The position numbers and the translations under genes were made by a program. Below the pieces are notes generated by a model that ran no database searches, was not told where the DNA came from, and saw nothing but the letters and a program-made list of their open reading frames with translations. 64,000 nucleotides of DNA from Pseudomonadota bacterium (lineage in GTDB: Bacteria > Pseudomonadota > Alphaproteobacteria > Rhizobiales > Xanthobacteraceae), in NCBI GenBank assembly GCA_018240595.1, contig JAFEFL010000015.1, positions 1 through 64,000 on the forward strand, written 5' to 3'. This document shows, piece after piece, positions 47,920-55,984 of this stretch; positions within the stretch are counted from its first letter, which is position 1; each line of letters begins with the position of its first letter.

Positions 47920-48618
47920 TCAGGAGGCGCCTGGCGCTTCGGTATCGAAGGCGCGGCGCGAGGCTGAGGCGAATTGCCGCCGCCACATCACGATCACGAC
48001 GGCGACCGTCGAGATGGCGAAGACGATCGGGCCGAGAAACCAGCCGAGATAACCGAGCGCGAAGAAGAACGCGCGCTGGCCGCGGTTGAAATGCAGGCCG
48101 GCTTCCTCGCACAGCCTTGCCGCGCGGTAGATGAAGCTGCGCGCCGCCGGCGTGTGCCGGTCGGCCGGCGGCGGCGCCGCGCCGATCATGATCGCAAGAT
48201 AATTGAACAGCCGGTATGACCAGGCGAACTTGAAGAAGGCATAGACCAGGATCACGGCGAGGCCGATTATTTTTGCCTCCCACATTTCCGGCGTGTTGGC
48301 GACGCTGAACGGCAAGAGGCCCATGACATGCAGGATCTGGTCACCGGCGCGCAGCATCGACAGCGCGCCGCCGATGGCGATCAGGCTGGTGGAAGCGAAG
48401 AAGGCGGTACCGTTCTGCAGCGCGGCGCTCACTTGCGAGTCGACGATGCGGACCTCACGGCCGATGAGTTGTTCGATCCACTGCTCGCGGTAGGTGTGCA
48501 TCAGCGCGTTCAGGCTCTTTTTGCCGCGCGAGGTGGTTTCGATCATGACCGAGTAACCGAGCCAGGCGAAGAGAAACAGCGCGAGAGCGAGGGCATCCGG
48601 CAGGCTGAGCGAGAGCAT
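47920..48618 (-). CDS. DUF599 membrane protein
   Basis: 232 aa, four or five helices. The start LSLPDALALALFLFAWLGYS, the MHTYREQWIEQLIGREVR and the FFASTSLIAIGGALSML stretches are DUF599 hallmarks. The domain is widespread in proteobacteria with no known function. ATG 48618 chosen over the upstream in-frame codon at 48687 because the DUF starts here. Convergent with the small gene at 47743. Confidence 0.85.
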   Translation of the reverse strand: MLSLSLPDALALALFLFAWLGYSVMIETTSRGKKSLNALMHTYREQWIEQLIGREVRIVDSQVSAALQNGTAFFASTSLIAIGGALSMLRAGDQILHVMGLLPFSVANTPEMWEAKIIGLAVILVYAFFKFAWSYRLFNYLAIMIGAAPPPADRHTPAARSFIYRAARLCEEAGLHFNRGQRAFFFALGYLGWFLGPIVFAISTVAVVIVMWRRQFASASRRAFDTEAPGAS

Positions 48619-48736
48619 GGCGGGCAAATCCTTGAGCGATATCCTTGAGCGGGGCTGCGGATGGAGATTGCCGCCGCTCCGCGACACCGGCTAGTCTAGA
48701 GCCTCACCCCGGACAAGGCGCGAGGAAAGTCAAGCG

Positions 48737-49147
48737 ATGCCGCAGAATATCACCGTCACCTACAAGGAATTGTGCGCGGCCGCCGAGCGCGAGATCGAGA
48801 CCCTGGAGACCGCCGATGCCATCAAGCTCGCCGGCCGCGACGACGTGGTGCTGGTCGACATTCGCGACATCCGCGAATTGCAGCGCGACGGCAAAATCCC
48901 CGGCGCCTTCCATTGCCCGCGCGGCATGCTCGAATTCTGGATCGACCCGACCGGCTCCTATCACAAGCCGGTTTTCGCCCAGGACAAGAAGTTCGTGTTC
49001 TTCTGCGCCGGCGGCATGCGTTCGGCGCTGGCGGCGCAGACCGCGCAGCGCATGGGGCTCAAGCCGGTGGCCCATATCCGCGGCGGTTTCGGCGCCTGGA
49101 AGAAGCAGGGCGGCCCGGTCGAGCAGCCCGAGCCGAAAGCCGGCTAG
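48737..49147 (+). CDS. Rhodanese-domain sulfurtransferase-like protein
   Basis: 136 aa, single rhodanese domain, cytoplasmic. Active-site Cys in FFCAGGMRSALAAQ (near residue 91), with the HCPRGMLEFW and DIRDIRELQRDG landmarks and the end RGGFGAWKKQGG. The cysteine is present, so sulfur transfer is possible, from thiosulfate or persulfides. The active-site loop CAGGMR is of the thiosulfate:glutathione type length. No sulfur genes adjoin. ATG 48737. Confidence 0.9.
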   Translation: MPQNITVTYKELCAAAEREIETLETADAIKLAGRDDVVLVDIRDIRELQRDGKIPGAFHCPRGMLEFWIDPTGSYHKPVFAQDKKFVFFCAGGMRSALAAQTAQRMGLKPVAHIRGGFGAWKKQGGPVEQPEPKAG

Positions 49148-49258
49148 GGCGGCGCGCCGGACCAATCAGCGCCGCTTCTGGCGCGCATTTCCAAAATTCA
49201 TTTGTCGAGGCGAACCGGCTTGCCCACCATGCCGCGACTCGGCAGAGGGGACGCGCCA

Positions 49259-49948
49259 TTGAAGCTGATCATCGGCAACAAGAACTATTCGAGCTGGTCG
49301 CTGCGGCCATGGATCGCGCTGACCGCGGCCGGCATCCCTTTCGAGGAAGTGCTGATCCCCTTCGAAACCGATGAATTCAGAAAGACCGTCGCGGATGTAT
49401 CCGGCACCGGCAAGGTGCCGGTGCTGATCGACGGCGACATCCGCATCTGGGAGTCGCTCGCCATCCTCGAATATCTCGCCGAGAGGTTTCCTGACGCGGG
49501 CCTGTGGCCGAAGGATGCGGCGGCGCGCGCTCATGCCCGCGTCGTCGCCAACGAGATGCATGCCGGCTTTCAGGCAATGCGTAACGACTTGCCGGTGAAT
49601 TTTGCCCGCAAGGTCATCAAACGCGAATTGTCTCCAGCGGTACAAGCCAATGTCCGCCGCATCGAAGCCTTGTGGACCGATTGCCGGGCGCGCTTTGGCG
49701 CCAAGGCCGATCGTGCCGGGCCGTTTCTGTTCGGCGCCTTCGGCAATGCGGACGCGATGTATGCGCCCGTGGTATCGCGCTTCCACACCTATGCGGTCGA
49801 TGTGAATCCCACGAGCCGCGCCTATATGGACGCGGTGATGGCGCTGCCGGCGTGGAAAGAATGGCAAGCGGCGGGCGTCGCCGAGCCGTGGCTGTTTGCG
49901 GAAGACGAAGTCGATTGGCCGGTGGTGCGCCGCGCCGACGCGAAATAA
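49259..49948 (+). CDS. Glutathione S-transferase, tandem copy 1
   Basis: 229 aa from TTG 49259, which is preceded by GAGGGG and puts the start right at the thioredoxin fold: KLIIGNKNYSSWSLRPWIAL. The SYSTEM is a GSH S-transferase with the glutathione-site Ser-Trp-Ser/Arg-Pro motif, VLIDGDIRIWESLAILEYLA (catalytic cis-Pro region) and an all-helical C-terminal domain. Similar in class to YfcF/maleylacetoacetate-type GSTs; substrate unknown. Next gene is a close copy. An upstream TTG at 49202 would add 19 residues but is less likely. Confidence 0.85.
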   Translation: MKLIIGNKNYSSWSLRPWIALTAAGIPFEEVLIPFETDEFRKTVADVSGTGKVPVLIDGDIRIWESLAILEYLAERFPDAGLWPKDAAARAHARVVANEMHAGFQAMRNDLPVNFARKVIKRELSPAVQANVRRIEALWTDCRARFGAKADRAGPFLFGAFGNADAMYAPVVSRFHTYAVDVNPTSRAYMDAVMALPAWKEWQAAGVAEPWLFAEDEVDWPVVRRADAK

Positions 49949-49978
49949 TCGCATCCTCAAGACGAACGAAGGATTCTC

Positions 49979-50665
49979 ATGTCTCTCACTCTGGTTATCG
50001 GCAACAAGAATTATTCGTCCTGGTCGATGCGGCCGTGGATCGCCATGAAGGCCGCCGGCATCCCGTTCGAGGAAGTCCTGATCCCGCTGTACCGCGAGGG
50101 CAGCGCCGAGGCGATCCTGAAATATTCGCCGGCCGGCAAGGTGCCGATCCTGCATGACGGCGGCCTCAGGATCTGGGACTCGCTGTCGATCCTCGAATAT
50201 CTCGCCGAGAAATTCCCCGACAAGGGCCTGTGGCCGGAGGATGCCGCGGCCCGCGCGCTGGCGCGCTCGGTGTCCGCCGAGATGCATTCCGGCTTCCAGG
50301 CGCTGCGCCAGCACTGCACCATGAATCTGTGGCTGCCGCCGAAGCCGCGGCCGATGCCGGATGAGGTCTACGCCAACATGAAGCGCATCGAGACGATCTG
50401 GGCGGACTGCCGTGCGCAATACGGCAAGGGCGGGCCGTTCCTGTTCGGCGCGCGCTTCGGCAATGCCGACGCCATGTACGCGCCGGTTGTCGGCCGCTTT
50501 TATAACTACGGCCTGCCGGTTTCGGCCGCGACCAAGGCGTATATGGACGCGGTGATGGCAACGCCGGCCTGGAAGGAGTGGCGCGAGGCCGGCGACAAGG
50601 AAACCTGGGTCATGCAGAACAACGAAGTCGACTGGCCCGTGGTGCGGGGCGTCAAGGTCGAGTAG
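49979..50665 (+). CDS. Glutathione S-transferase, tandem copy 2
   Basis: 228 aa. Nearly the same organisation as copy 1: LVIGNKNYSSWSMRPWIAM, KVPILHDGGLRIWDSLSILE, EKFPDKGLWPEDAAARALAR. Both end in EVDWPVVR. Their alignment indicates gene duplication. Divergence is mostly in the helical domain (FLFGARFGNADAMYAPVV conserved). Cytoplasmic detoxification is the general role; no specific substrate. GAAGGATTC lies ahead of ATG 49979, 30 bp after copy 1, so likely co-transcribed. Confidence 0.9.
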   Translation: MSLTLVIGNKNYSSWSMRPWIAMKAAGIPFEEVLIPLYREGSAEAILKYSPAGKVPILHDGGLRIWDSLSILEYLAEKFPDKGLWPEDAAARALARSVSAEMHSGFQALRQHCTMNLWLPPKPRPMPDEVYANMKRIETIWADCRAQYGKGGPFLFGARFGNADAMYAPVVGRFYNYGLPVSAATKAYMDAVMATPAWKEWREAGDKETWVMQNNEVDWPVVRGVKVE

Positions 50666-50760
50666 CGGGCACCGCAACCAAAGTTCCCATCATGCGTTGA
50701 CCTCCGAAGGGGCGGGAACCGGCTTTGGCCGGTTCGCTGCGCCATGGGCGGATCGAATGC

Positions 50761-52866
50761 ATGCTGCTGAAACCGGATCACAATGTCTGGCGCATTGCGC
50801 GCGCCGGGCGCGCCGCCATGCTGGTGGACGGCGCCAATTATTTCGCCGCCGTGCGCAGCGCGATGATCAAGGCGGAGGGGTCGATCCTGATCGCGGGCTG
50901 GGACATCCATAGCCGCACCCGGCTCGTCGGCCCCTCGGGCCGCGCCGACGACGGTTATCCCGAAACCTTCGCCGAGTTCCTCGTGGCGCTGGTGACGAAG
51001 AAGCCGCAACTCGTGGTGCGGCTGCTGCTGTGGGATTTCTCCGTGCTCTACGCCGCCGAGCGCGACCCGTTCCCGACCGCGACGCTGCAATGGGCGACGC
51101 CGCCGAACATCCGCTTCTGTCTCGACGATTGCGTACCGGTGGGCTCGTCGCAGCACCAGAAGCTGGTCGCCATCGACGATCAGGTGGCGTTTTCCGGCGG
51201 CCTCGACCTCACGGTACGGCGCTGGGACACCAACGCCCACGCGGTGGACGACCCCAAGCGGGTCGATCCGGCCGGCAAACCCTATGGTCCGTTCCATGAC
51301 GTGCAGATGGTTGTCGACGGCGCCGCCGCCGAAGCCCTGGGCGATCTGTTACGCGCGCGCTGGGCCTGCGCTGCCCTGGAAAAGGTGCCAGTGCTCAAGG
51401 GCGCGAGCGACCCATGGCCGGACGGCGTGACGCCCGATTTCACCGACACCGACATCGGCATCGCCCGCACCGAGCCGCGCTTTGACGGACGCGAGGAAGC
51501 GCGTGAGGTCGAGCGGCTGTTCTTCGACGCCATCGATGCCGCCGAGCGCACGATCTACATCGAGAACCAGTTTCTCACCGCGCTGCCGGTGGCGCAGCGC
51601 CTGGCCGAGCGCTTGCGCGAAAACCCCGAACTCGAGGTCCTGATCGTGTCGCCGCAGACGCATGTGTCGTGGCTCGAGGCGCAGAGCATGCGCGTCGGCC
51701 GAGCGCGCTTTGCCGCTGTGCTCGAGGAGTTCATGGGCGAGCGGGTGGCGCTGCTGCATCCAGAGGTCGAGGCGCACGGCCGCTCCGTCAACACGATGGT
51801 GCACGCCAAGGTCATGATCGTCGACGACCGCATCTTGCGCATCGGCTCGGCCAACCTCAACAACCGCTCGATGGGCACGGATACCGAATGCGATCTCATC
51901 GTCGTCGCCGACGGCGACGACCAGCGCCGCAGCATCCGGCGGCTGCGCGACACCTTGATCGGCGATCATTGCGGCGCCAGCGCCGGCGAAGTCGCTCAGG
52001 CTCTCGACGCGCTGGACGGTTCGCTGGTTCGCGTCGCGCGCTCGCTCGCGCGCAATGGCCACCGGCTGGCGCCGATCGTCGACGATCCGACGCTGCCGCG
52101 CGAGGCCTTCACCCTGATCCAGAACGTCGCCGATCCGGAACAGCCGATCGGCGCCGAGGAGTTCGTCAGCAACATGTTCGGAGGTTACGTGCCGGCTCGC
52201 AATTTCTCGACCGTCGTCAAGGCCATTGCCGCAGGCCTTGTCATCGTCGCGCTGGCGCTGGTCTGGCACTTCGTGCCGCTGGCCGATCCGCAGGCGGTCA
52301 AGGCGACGTTCTCCCAACTGTCCGACAGCCGCTGGGCGCCGGTGGCGGTCATTGGCGCCTTCGTCATTGCCGGATCGCTGATGTTTCCAGTGACGGTGCT
52401 GATTGCGGCCACCGCGGCGGCGTTCGGACCCTGGCTCGGCTTTGCCTATGCCGCGGTCGGCGCGCTGGCGAGCGCGCTGGTGACCTATGGCGTCGGCGCC
52501 GCGATCGGCAAGCGAACCATGTCGGATCTTCTCGGCCCGCGGCTCAACCGCGTGCGCGAGAAGATTGCGCGGCGCGGCGTCATCTCGGTGGCGGCGATAC
52601 GTCTGGTGCCGGTCGCGCCTTTTGCCGTCGTCAATCTCGCCGCCGGCGCCAGTGCCATCCCGGTGTTCGACTACATGGTCGGCACGGTGCTCGGCATGCT
52701 GCCGGGCATGGTGATGATCTCCGCGGTCGGCAACCAGTTTGCCCGCATCCTGACGTCGCCATCGCCCGCCGACATTATGATCCTCGCGGTCGCGGTGACC
52801 GCCTGGGTCGGCCTGTCGATCGGCGTGCAGGCGGCGGTGTCGCGGTTCTGGAGCGGCGGCCGGTGA
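50761..52866 (+). CDS. Phospholipase D-family protein fused to VTT (DedA-like) membrane domain
   Basis: 701 aa. N-terminal two HKD half-sites of a cardiolipin-synthase-like phospholipase D: HQKLVAIDD near 131 and HAKVMIVDD near 347, followed by GSANLNNRSMGTDTE. From about 490 to the end a VTT (SNARE-associated/DedA) membrane domain follows: FPVTVLIAATAAAFGPWLGF and SVAAIRLVPVAPFAVVN. Such fusions probably make or remodel membrane lipids; a cardiolipin or phosphatidylglycerol reaction is inference. The EEP gene starts inside the stop (GTGA), so the pair is one transcript, echoing the clsB-ybhP arrangement of E. coli. Confidence 0.88.
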   Translation: MLLKPDHNVWRIARAGRAAMLVDGANYFAAVRSAMIKAEGSILIAGWDIHSRTRLVGPSGRADDGYPETFAEFLVALVTKKPQLVVRLLLWDFSVLYAAERDPFPTATLQWATPPNIRFCLDDCVPVGSSQHQKLVAIDDQVAFSGGLDLTVRRWDTNAHAVDDPKRVDPAGKPYGPFHDVQMVVDGAAAEALGDLLRARWACAALEKVPVLKGASDPWPDGVTPDFTDTDIGIARTEPRFDGREEAREVERLFFDAIDAAERTIYIENQFLTALPVAQRLAERLRENPELEVLIVSPQTHVSWLEAQSMRVGRARFAAVLEEFMGERVALLHPEVEAHGRSVNTMVHAKVMIVDDRILRIGSANLNNRSMGTDTECDLIVVADGDDQRRSIRRLRDTLIGDHCGASAGEVAQALDALDGSLVRVARSLARNGHRLAPIVDDPTLPREAFTLIQNVADPEQPIGAEEFVSNMFGGYVPARNFSTVVKAIAAGLVIVALALVWHFVPLADPQAVKATFSQLSDSRWAPVAVIGAFVIAGSLMFPVTVLIAATAAAFGPWLGFAYAAVGALASALVTYGVGAAIGKRTMSDLLGPRLNRVREKIARRGVISVAAIRLVPVAPFAVVNLAAGASAIPVFDYMVGTVLGMLPGMVMISAVGNQFARILTSPSPADIMILAVAVTAWVGLSIGVQAAVSRFWSGGR

Positions 52867-53591
52867 CGGACACAGCGAAGCTCGACGGCTGCGTCCGGGT
52901 GATGACGTGGAACATCCACGGCACCTTGGGCCGCAATCCGCGCTTCGATCTCGTCCGCGTGGTCGATCTGATCCGGCGCTGGGATCCGGACATCGTCGCG
53001 CTGCAGGAAGTCGATTCCCGCCGGGCGCTGGCCGACGGCGCCAATCCGTTCGAGTACCTGGCCGGCGCTGTCGGCGTTTACGGCATCGGCGCCATTTCGC
53101 TGACCGGCGCCGACGGCGACTATGGGCAGATGCTGATCTCGCGCTTTCCGGTCGATCAGCAGGAGATCCACGACATTTCGTTCGGCGAGCACGAGCCGCG
53201 CCGCGCGATCCGCGCCGAGATCGCCACCCCGTTCGGCCCTCTGACCTTCGTCGCCACGCATCTTGGCCTCAGCATCGGCGAGCGGCGGCGGCAGGCGGCG
53301 ATGCTGATCGAGCTTGCCGCCGGCAACGCGCCGGCCGTGGTGGCCGGCGATTTCAACGATTGGTACTGGCCGGGCTCGGTGCGATCGGTGCTGTCGCGCA
53401 TTCTGGCCGGCCGCACGCGCTTTCGAACATTCCCCGCGGCGTTTCCGCTGCTGCGGCTCGACCGCATCTACTGCCGGCCGCGGATGGCGCTGGTGCGCAG
53501 CTTCGTCGATCGCAGCGCCCGCGCGCTGTCCGATCATCTGCCGGTGATCGCCGACCTGGGGCTCGAGGGGGCGGTTGCCGCTAAAGTGTAA
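52863..53591 (+). CDS. Endonuclease/exonuclease/phosphatase-family protein
   Basis: 242 aa from GTG 52863, overlapping the upstream stop by 4 bases. EEP fold landmarks: MTWNIHGTLGRN at the start (metal Asn), ALQEVDSRR (metal Glu), THLGLSIGERRRQA, AGDFNDWYWP and SDHLPVIADL (catalytic Asp/His). It is similar to YbhP, which lies beside ClsB in E. coli. It may hydrolyse a phosphodiester in lipid or head-group metabolism rather than DNA. Substrate open. Confidence 0.88.
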   Translation: MTDTAKLDGCVRVMTWNIHGTLGRNPRFDLVRVVDLIRRWDPDIVALQEVDSRRALADGANPFEYLAGAVGVYGIGAISLTGADGDYGQMLISRFPVDQQEIHDISFGEHEPRRAIRAEIATPFGPLTFVATHLGLSIGERRRQAAMLIELAAGNAPAVVAGDFNDWYWPGSVRSVLSRILAGRTRFRTFPAAFPLLRLDRIYCRPRMALVRSFVDRSARALSDHLPVIADLGLEGAVAAKV

Positions 53592-53662
53592 AGATCCCAC
53601 AAGACAATTAAAGATTGTGGACGGCGCAGCCTGACTATAAACTGTTGTTCTGTTGCGGATTT

Positions 53663-53719
53663 CCCGTTGTTCCAACGGGTTTCAGCTTTAGCTGGAGCTT
53701 GATATTTAGCAATAGCTAT
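53663..53719. promoter_or_regulatory. Three palindromes upstream of the 53740 cassette (possible operators)
   Basis: CCCGTTG/CAACGGG (53663-53669 with 53673-53679), CAGCT-TT-AGCTG (53683-53694) and ATAGCTAT (53712-53719) lie in an AT-rich stretch just ahead of the cassette. The first, followed by TTT, could also terminate the EEP gene. The XRE protein encoded by the cassette is the obvious candidate to bind here. Confidence 0.4.
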
Positions 53720-53739
53720 AGTATATGTGAGGCGATCAC

Positions 53740-54126
53740 GTGAATTATGTGAACCTCGGCGACATCTCATCAGAGCAAGAGCTTCAAATGGTGATCGCCA
53801 ACGTCAGCAGCGGGAGCGATTCGCGCCATCGCATCGAGCAACTGGTCGAGCTTCTGAACATGGTCTCCGAGACTGAACGACGAGGCGTGCGCACCGAAGC
53901 CAAGCGATGGGAACATTACGATGCGACCGTCAAGCTGTATCGCGGCCGCGCCAAAAGCGAGGCGGCAATCTGGGCGGCGGTCGCCATTGGCGATAACCAG
54001 CGTTCGGTGACGTTGATCAAGATCGTCGATTGGTATCGCGACGGCGATCTCGAGCACAGTGGTCTGCTGGCCGACGCGCTGGATCGGTACGCGCGCGGGA
54101 CCGTTATTCCGGGAACGGCGATATGA
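53740..54126 (+). CDS. Unknown protein, first gene of a three-gene cassette
   Basis: 128 aa from GTG 53740, with GAGG seven bases upstream. Mostly helical and polar, no signal, membrane segment or cysteine. Sections such as SRHRIEQLVELLNMVSETER and SEAAIWAAVAIGDNQRSVTL look like amphipathic helices; I recognise no family. Its stop overlaps the start of the XRE gene (ATGA), so the two are made together. It may be the effector or partner of the regulator. Function not known; confidence is in gene reality, not role. Confidence 0.65.
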   Translation: MNYVNLGDISSEQELQMVIANVSSGSDSRHRIEQLVELLNMVSETERRGVRTEAKRWEHYDATVKLYRGRAKSEAAIWAAVAIGDNQRSVTLIKIVDWYRDGDLEHSGLLADALDRYARGTVIPGTAI

Positions 54127-54572
54127 CGGACGCGAACAAGCTTCTCCATGAGTTGCGATCGGGCGATCGTCGTTTCGACGAAGCCCAGGCCGTGGTTGAG
54201 TTCGTCCGCTCTGCCGCGCGCGTGCTTGCAGATATGCGCGAAAGGGCAGGATGGACGCAGGCGCAGCTCGCCGATTATCTCGGCGTAACCGTGGGCCGCG
54301 TTTCGCAGCTCGAAAGCGGCGCATTGCGCCATGCGCCGAGCTTGAAAATGATGGCGCGCATCGCCTTTGCATGTCGGGAGTTGATCGATGTCAGCTCGGT
54401 CCCTTTGCGCACCGAGGCTGAATTGCTCGCACGTGCGGAATTGACAAGGGCGGAAGAACTCGCCGAGGCACTTCGGCGCGAGATGTTTGAGGCGCAGGAC
54501 CGCGAAGCCGCAGCGGCGGAGGAGGCCCCGAGCGAGACGATCGCCGGCAAGCCCGCTTTTTACGGGGAGTGA
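54123..54572 (+). CDS. XRE-family regulator, second gene of the cassette
   Basis: 149 aa. An N-terminal helical part (TDANKLLHELRSGDRRFDEA) is followed by an XRE helix-turn-helix at about 40-75: GWTQAQLADYLGVTVGRVSQ, then LESGALRHAPSLKMMARIA. A C-terminal coiled-coil-like, Ala/Glu-rich helix is present (ELARAELTRAEELAEALRRE). Such extended XRE proteins often bind their own promoter and a small partner protein. Translationally coupled to the preceding gene. Acts on DNA in the cytoplasm, most probably on the palindromes at 53663-53719. Confidence 0.8.
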   Translation: MTDANKLLHELRSGDRRFDEAQAVVEFVRSAARVLADMRERAGWTQAQLADYLGVTVGRVSQLESGALRHAPSLKMMARIAFACRELIDVSSVPLRTEAELLARAELTRAEELAEALRREMFEAQDREAAAAEEAPSETIAGKPAFYGE

Positions 54573-54624
54573 TCGGGTCGCTGTCCGTCACGACTCGAAA
54601 GTCGGAAGGGAGAGGAGACACGCA

Positions 54625-54924
54625 ATGTCCTGGCCCGTAACGATTCCTCCCTATCTCGGCATGGGCGCCGCCTTGTTGGGGTTGATCGGATCGGGAATCA
54701 TTCTTTATGCGACCTGGGGCACCATCGGTTTGCGCCGGTCGATCGTCCTGGCGAACGAGGTCCGTGTCACCGATCGGACCGTCGCGGCGGCCATTCTCAT
54801 TCTGAAGGGCGAACTCACCCAAATTCAGCTCGATGAGCTGAAGTTCGAGCACCGTTGCTACCAAGTCGGAATGGGCTTCCTCGCTGCCGGCTTTTTGCTC
54901 GCTCTCGTTCGCGAATTTTTGTAG
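54625..54924 (+). CDS. Two-helix small membrane protein, third gene of the cassette
   Basis: 99 aa. Helices near 12-33 (GMGAALLGLIGSGIILYATW) and 80-97 (VGMGFLAAGFLLALVREF), joined by a mixed loop with a possible amphipathic region (DRTVAAAILILKGELTQIQL). Size and topology resemble holin-like or toxin-like membrane proteins, though that is speculation. AGGAGACACGCA precedes ATG 54625, 52 bp after the XRE gene. Directly followed by the terminator of the convergent csbD gene. Confidence 0.7.
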   Translation: MSWPVTIPPYLGMGAALLGLIGSGIILYATWGTIGLRRSIVLANEVRVTDRTVAAAILILKGELTQIQLDELKFEHRCYQVGMGFLAAGFLLALVREFL

Positions 54925-54926
54925 CC

Positions 54927-54964
54927 GCAAAAACAAAGGCCCGGCGGGGGAGGCGCCGGACCTT
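54927..54964 (-). terminator. Rho-independent terminator of csbD (minus strand)
   Basis: Minus strand: AAGGTCCGGCG pairs (one mismatch) with CGCCGGGCCTT (54936-54946 with 54954-54964), followed by TTTGTTTTT. Lies between the cassette's last stop and csbD's stop, so may serve both. Confidence 0.6.
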
Positions 54965-55005
54965 CGCTCAGTCTTGGAGGTTCTTCGTCGTGAAGGCCGC
55001 GCGCG

Positions 55006-55188
55006 TTAGCGGTCGAGCGCTTCCTTGATCTTGTCCTTGGCGCCGCCGACGGCGTTCTGCACCTTGCCTTCGACCTGATCGGCCTTGCCTTCGCCCTGCA
55101 GCTTGGCGTCGCCGGTCAATTCGCCGGCGGCTTCCTTCACCTTACCCTTGGCCTGTTTGAAGCTGCCTTCGATACGGTCCTTGTTCAT
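55006..55188 (-). CDS. CsbD-family stress-response protein
   Basis: 60 aa, small, polar, helical. MNKDRIEGSFKQAKGKVKEA, then GELTGDAKLQGEGKADQVEG is the CsbD signature. In Bacillus it is sigma-B dependent; the exact role is unknown. A perfect EcfG-type promoter (GGAAC-N17-CGTT) lies 36 bp upstream, which fits a general-stress role in Alphaproteobacteria. Cytoplasmic. ATG 55188 with CGAGGAAGCA ahead. Confidence 0.92.
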   Translation of the reverse strand: MNKDRIEGSFKQAKGKVKEAAGELTGDAKLQGEGKADQVEGKVQNAVGGAKDKIKEALDR

Positions 55189-55223
55189 TGCTTCCTCGCA
55201 TGTTGGCGTGAACTCGCGAAGAC

Positions 55224-55249
55224 AACGCGCTGACGGCGCCGCCTGTTCC
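55224..55249 (-). promoter_or_regulatory. EcfG general-stress promoter of csbD
   Basis: Minus strand: GGAAC (55245-55249), a 17-base spacer, CGTT (55224-55227). Perfect fit to the GGAAC-N16/17-CGTT promoter of EcfG sigma in Alphaproteobacteria; the start codon is 36 bases on. Confidence 0.75.
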
Positions 55250-55374
55250 GCGCATCAGCCATCCAGGCGCATCCGTCATGACGGAACAAAGACGCGCCTG
55301 GCCCCGCGGCGGCCTTGGCCGCCACGGGGCTGACGCAATTGACGCAGCGCGTAAGAGCCCAGGCGACCGCCGAC

Positions 55375-55797
55375 TTACTTGGCGAGATCCTTGGCCTTGA
55401 CCTTGCCGTTATCCGTCGACTTGTCGTTCGGGTTGACGGTGCTCGAGGCGCCGCTGCCGGTCGTAGCCGAGGGCGTCTTGGCCGAGCCCGAGCCCATGGT
55501 CTTGGTCGCGTTCGATTGCATGCCGCTCTTCGGCGCCATGCCGCTGTCGGTCGGCTTCTTGTTGATGTCGGCGTTGTTTTCCGACTGCGCCTGCTGATCG
55601 GGCTTGACCTTGGCCGAGCCCTTCATGTCGGCGGAACCCTTGGTCTGCATGCCGCTCTTGCCGGCGTTGCCTTCCGAAGTCGGCGCGGCATTGATGCTGC
55701 CGGAATTGGTGGTCGCTCCCGGCGTGCTCTGCGCGTGGGCCAGCGACATGCCGGCGATCAGCGCGACGGCGGCTGTCATGGTTGTCAGCGTTTTCAT
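55375..55797 (-). CDS. Secreted low-complexity protein
   Basis: 140 aa. Signal peptide AAVALIAGMSLAHAQ, then a mature chain of Ser/Thr/Gly/Lys/Asn with repeated NAGKSGMQTKGSADMKGSAK-like and MAPKSGMQSNATKTMGSGSA units. Likely disordered, in the periplasm. No family recognised. The AAGGAGG directly before ATG 55803 puts the start at ATG 55797, six bases past it. Its upstream EcfG promoter suggests a general-stress role. The next gene on the strand shares the same character. Confidence 0.8.
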   Translation of the reverse strand: MKTLTTMTAAVALIAGMSLAHAQSTPGATTNSGSINAAPTSEGNAGKSGMQTKGSADMKGSAKVKPDQQAQSENNADINKKPTDSGMAPKSGMQSNATKTMGSGSAKTPSATTGSGASSTVNPNDKSTDNGKVKAKDLAK

Positions 55798-55851
55798 CGT
55801 CATCCTCCTTGTTTGTTTATCGGGGTGTCTTGGGGACACACACGCGGAGAC

Positions 55852-55877
55852 AACGGTTGACGGAACAGCCATGTTCC
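55852..55877 (-). promoter_or_regulatory. EcfG general-stress promoter of the 140-aa gene
   Basis: Minus strand: GGAAC (55873-55877), 17-base spacer, CGTT (55852-55855). Perfect consensus; 54 bases to the start codon at 55797. Confidence 0.75.
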
Positions 55878-55902
55878 CGGAACCCGATGAATTTTGGCGA
55901 AC

Positions 55903-55942
55903 AGGCGAAAACGCCGCAGCGCGGATGTGAGTCCGCGCTGCG
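55903..55942 (-). terminator. Likely terminator of the DUF1236 gene
   Basis: Minus strand: the 11-bp arms within 55915-55942 (core CAGCGCGGA/TCCGCGCTG) close a 6-base loop, followed by GCGTTTTCGCC. The T-run is short, so moderate confidence. Confidence 0.45.
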
Positions 55943-55984
55943 CCTGTGTTTCAAATTTGTCGTCGTGTCATTTGACGCATCGCG

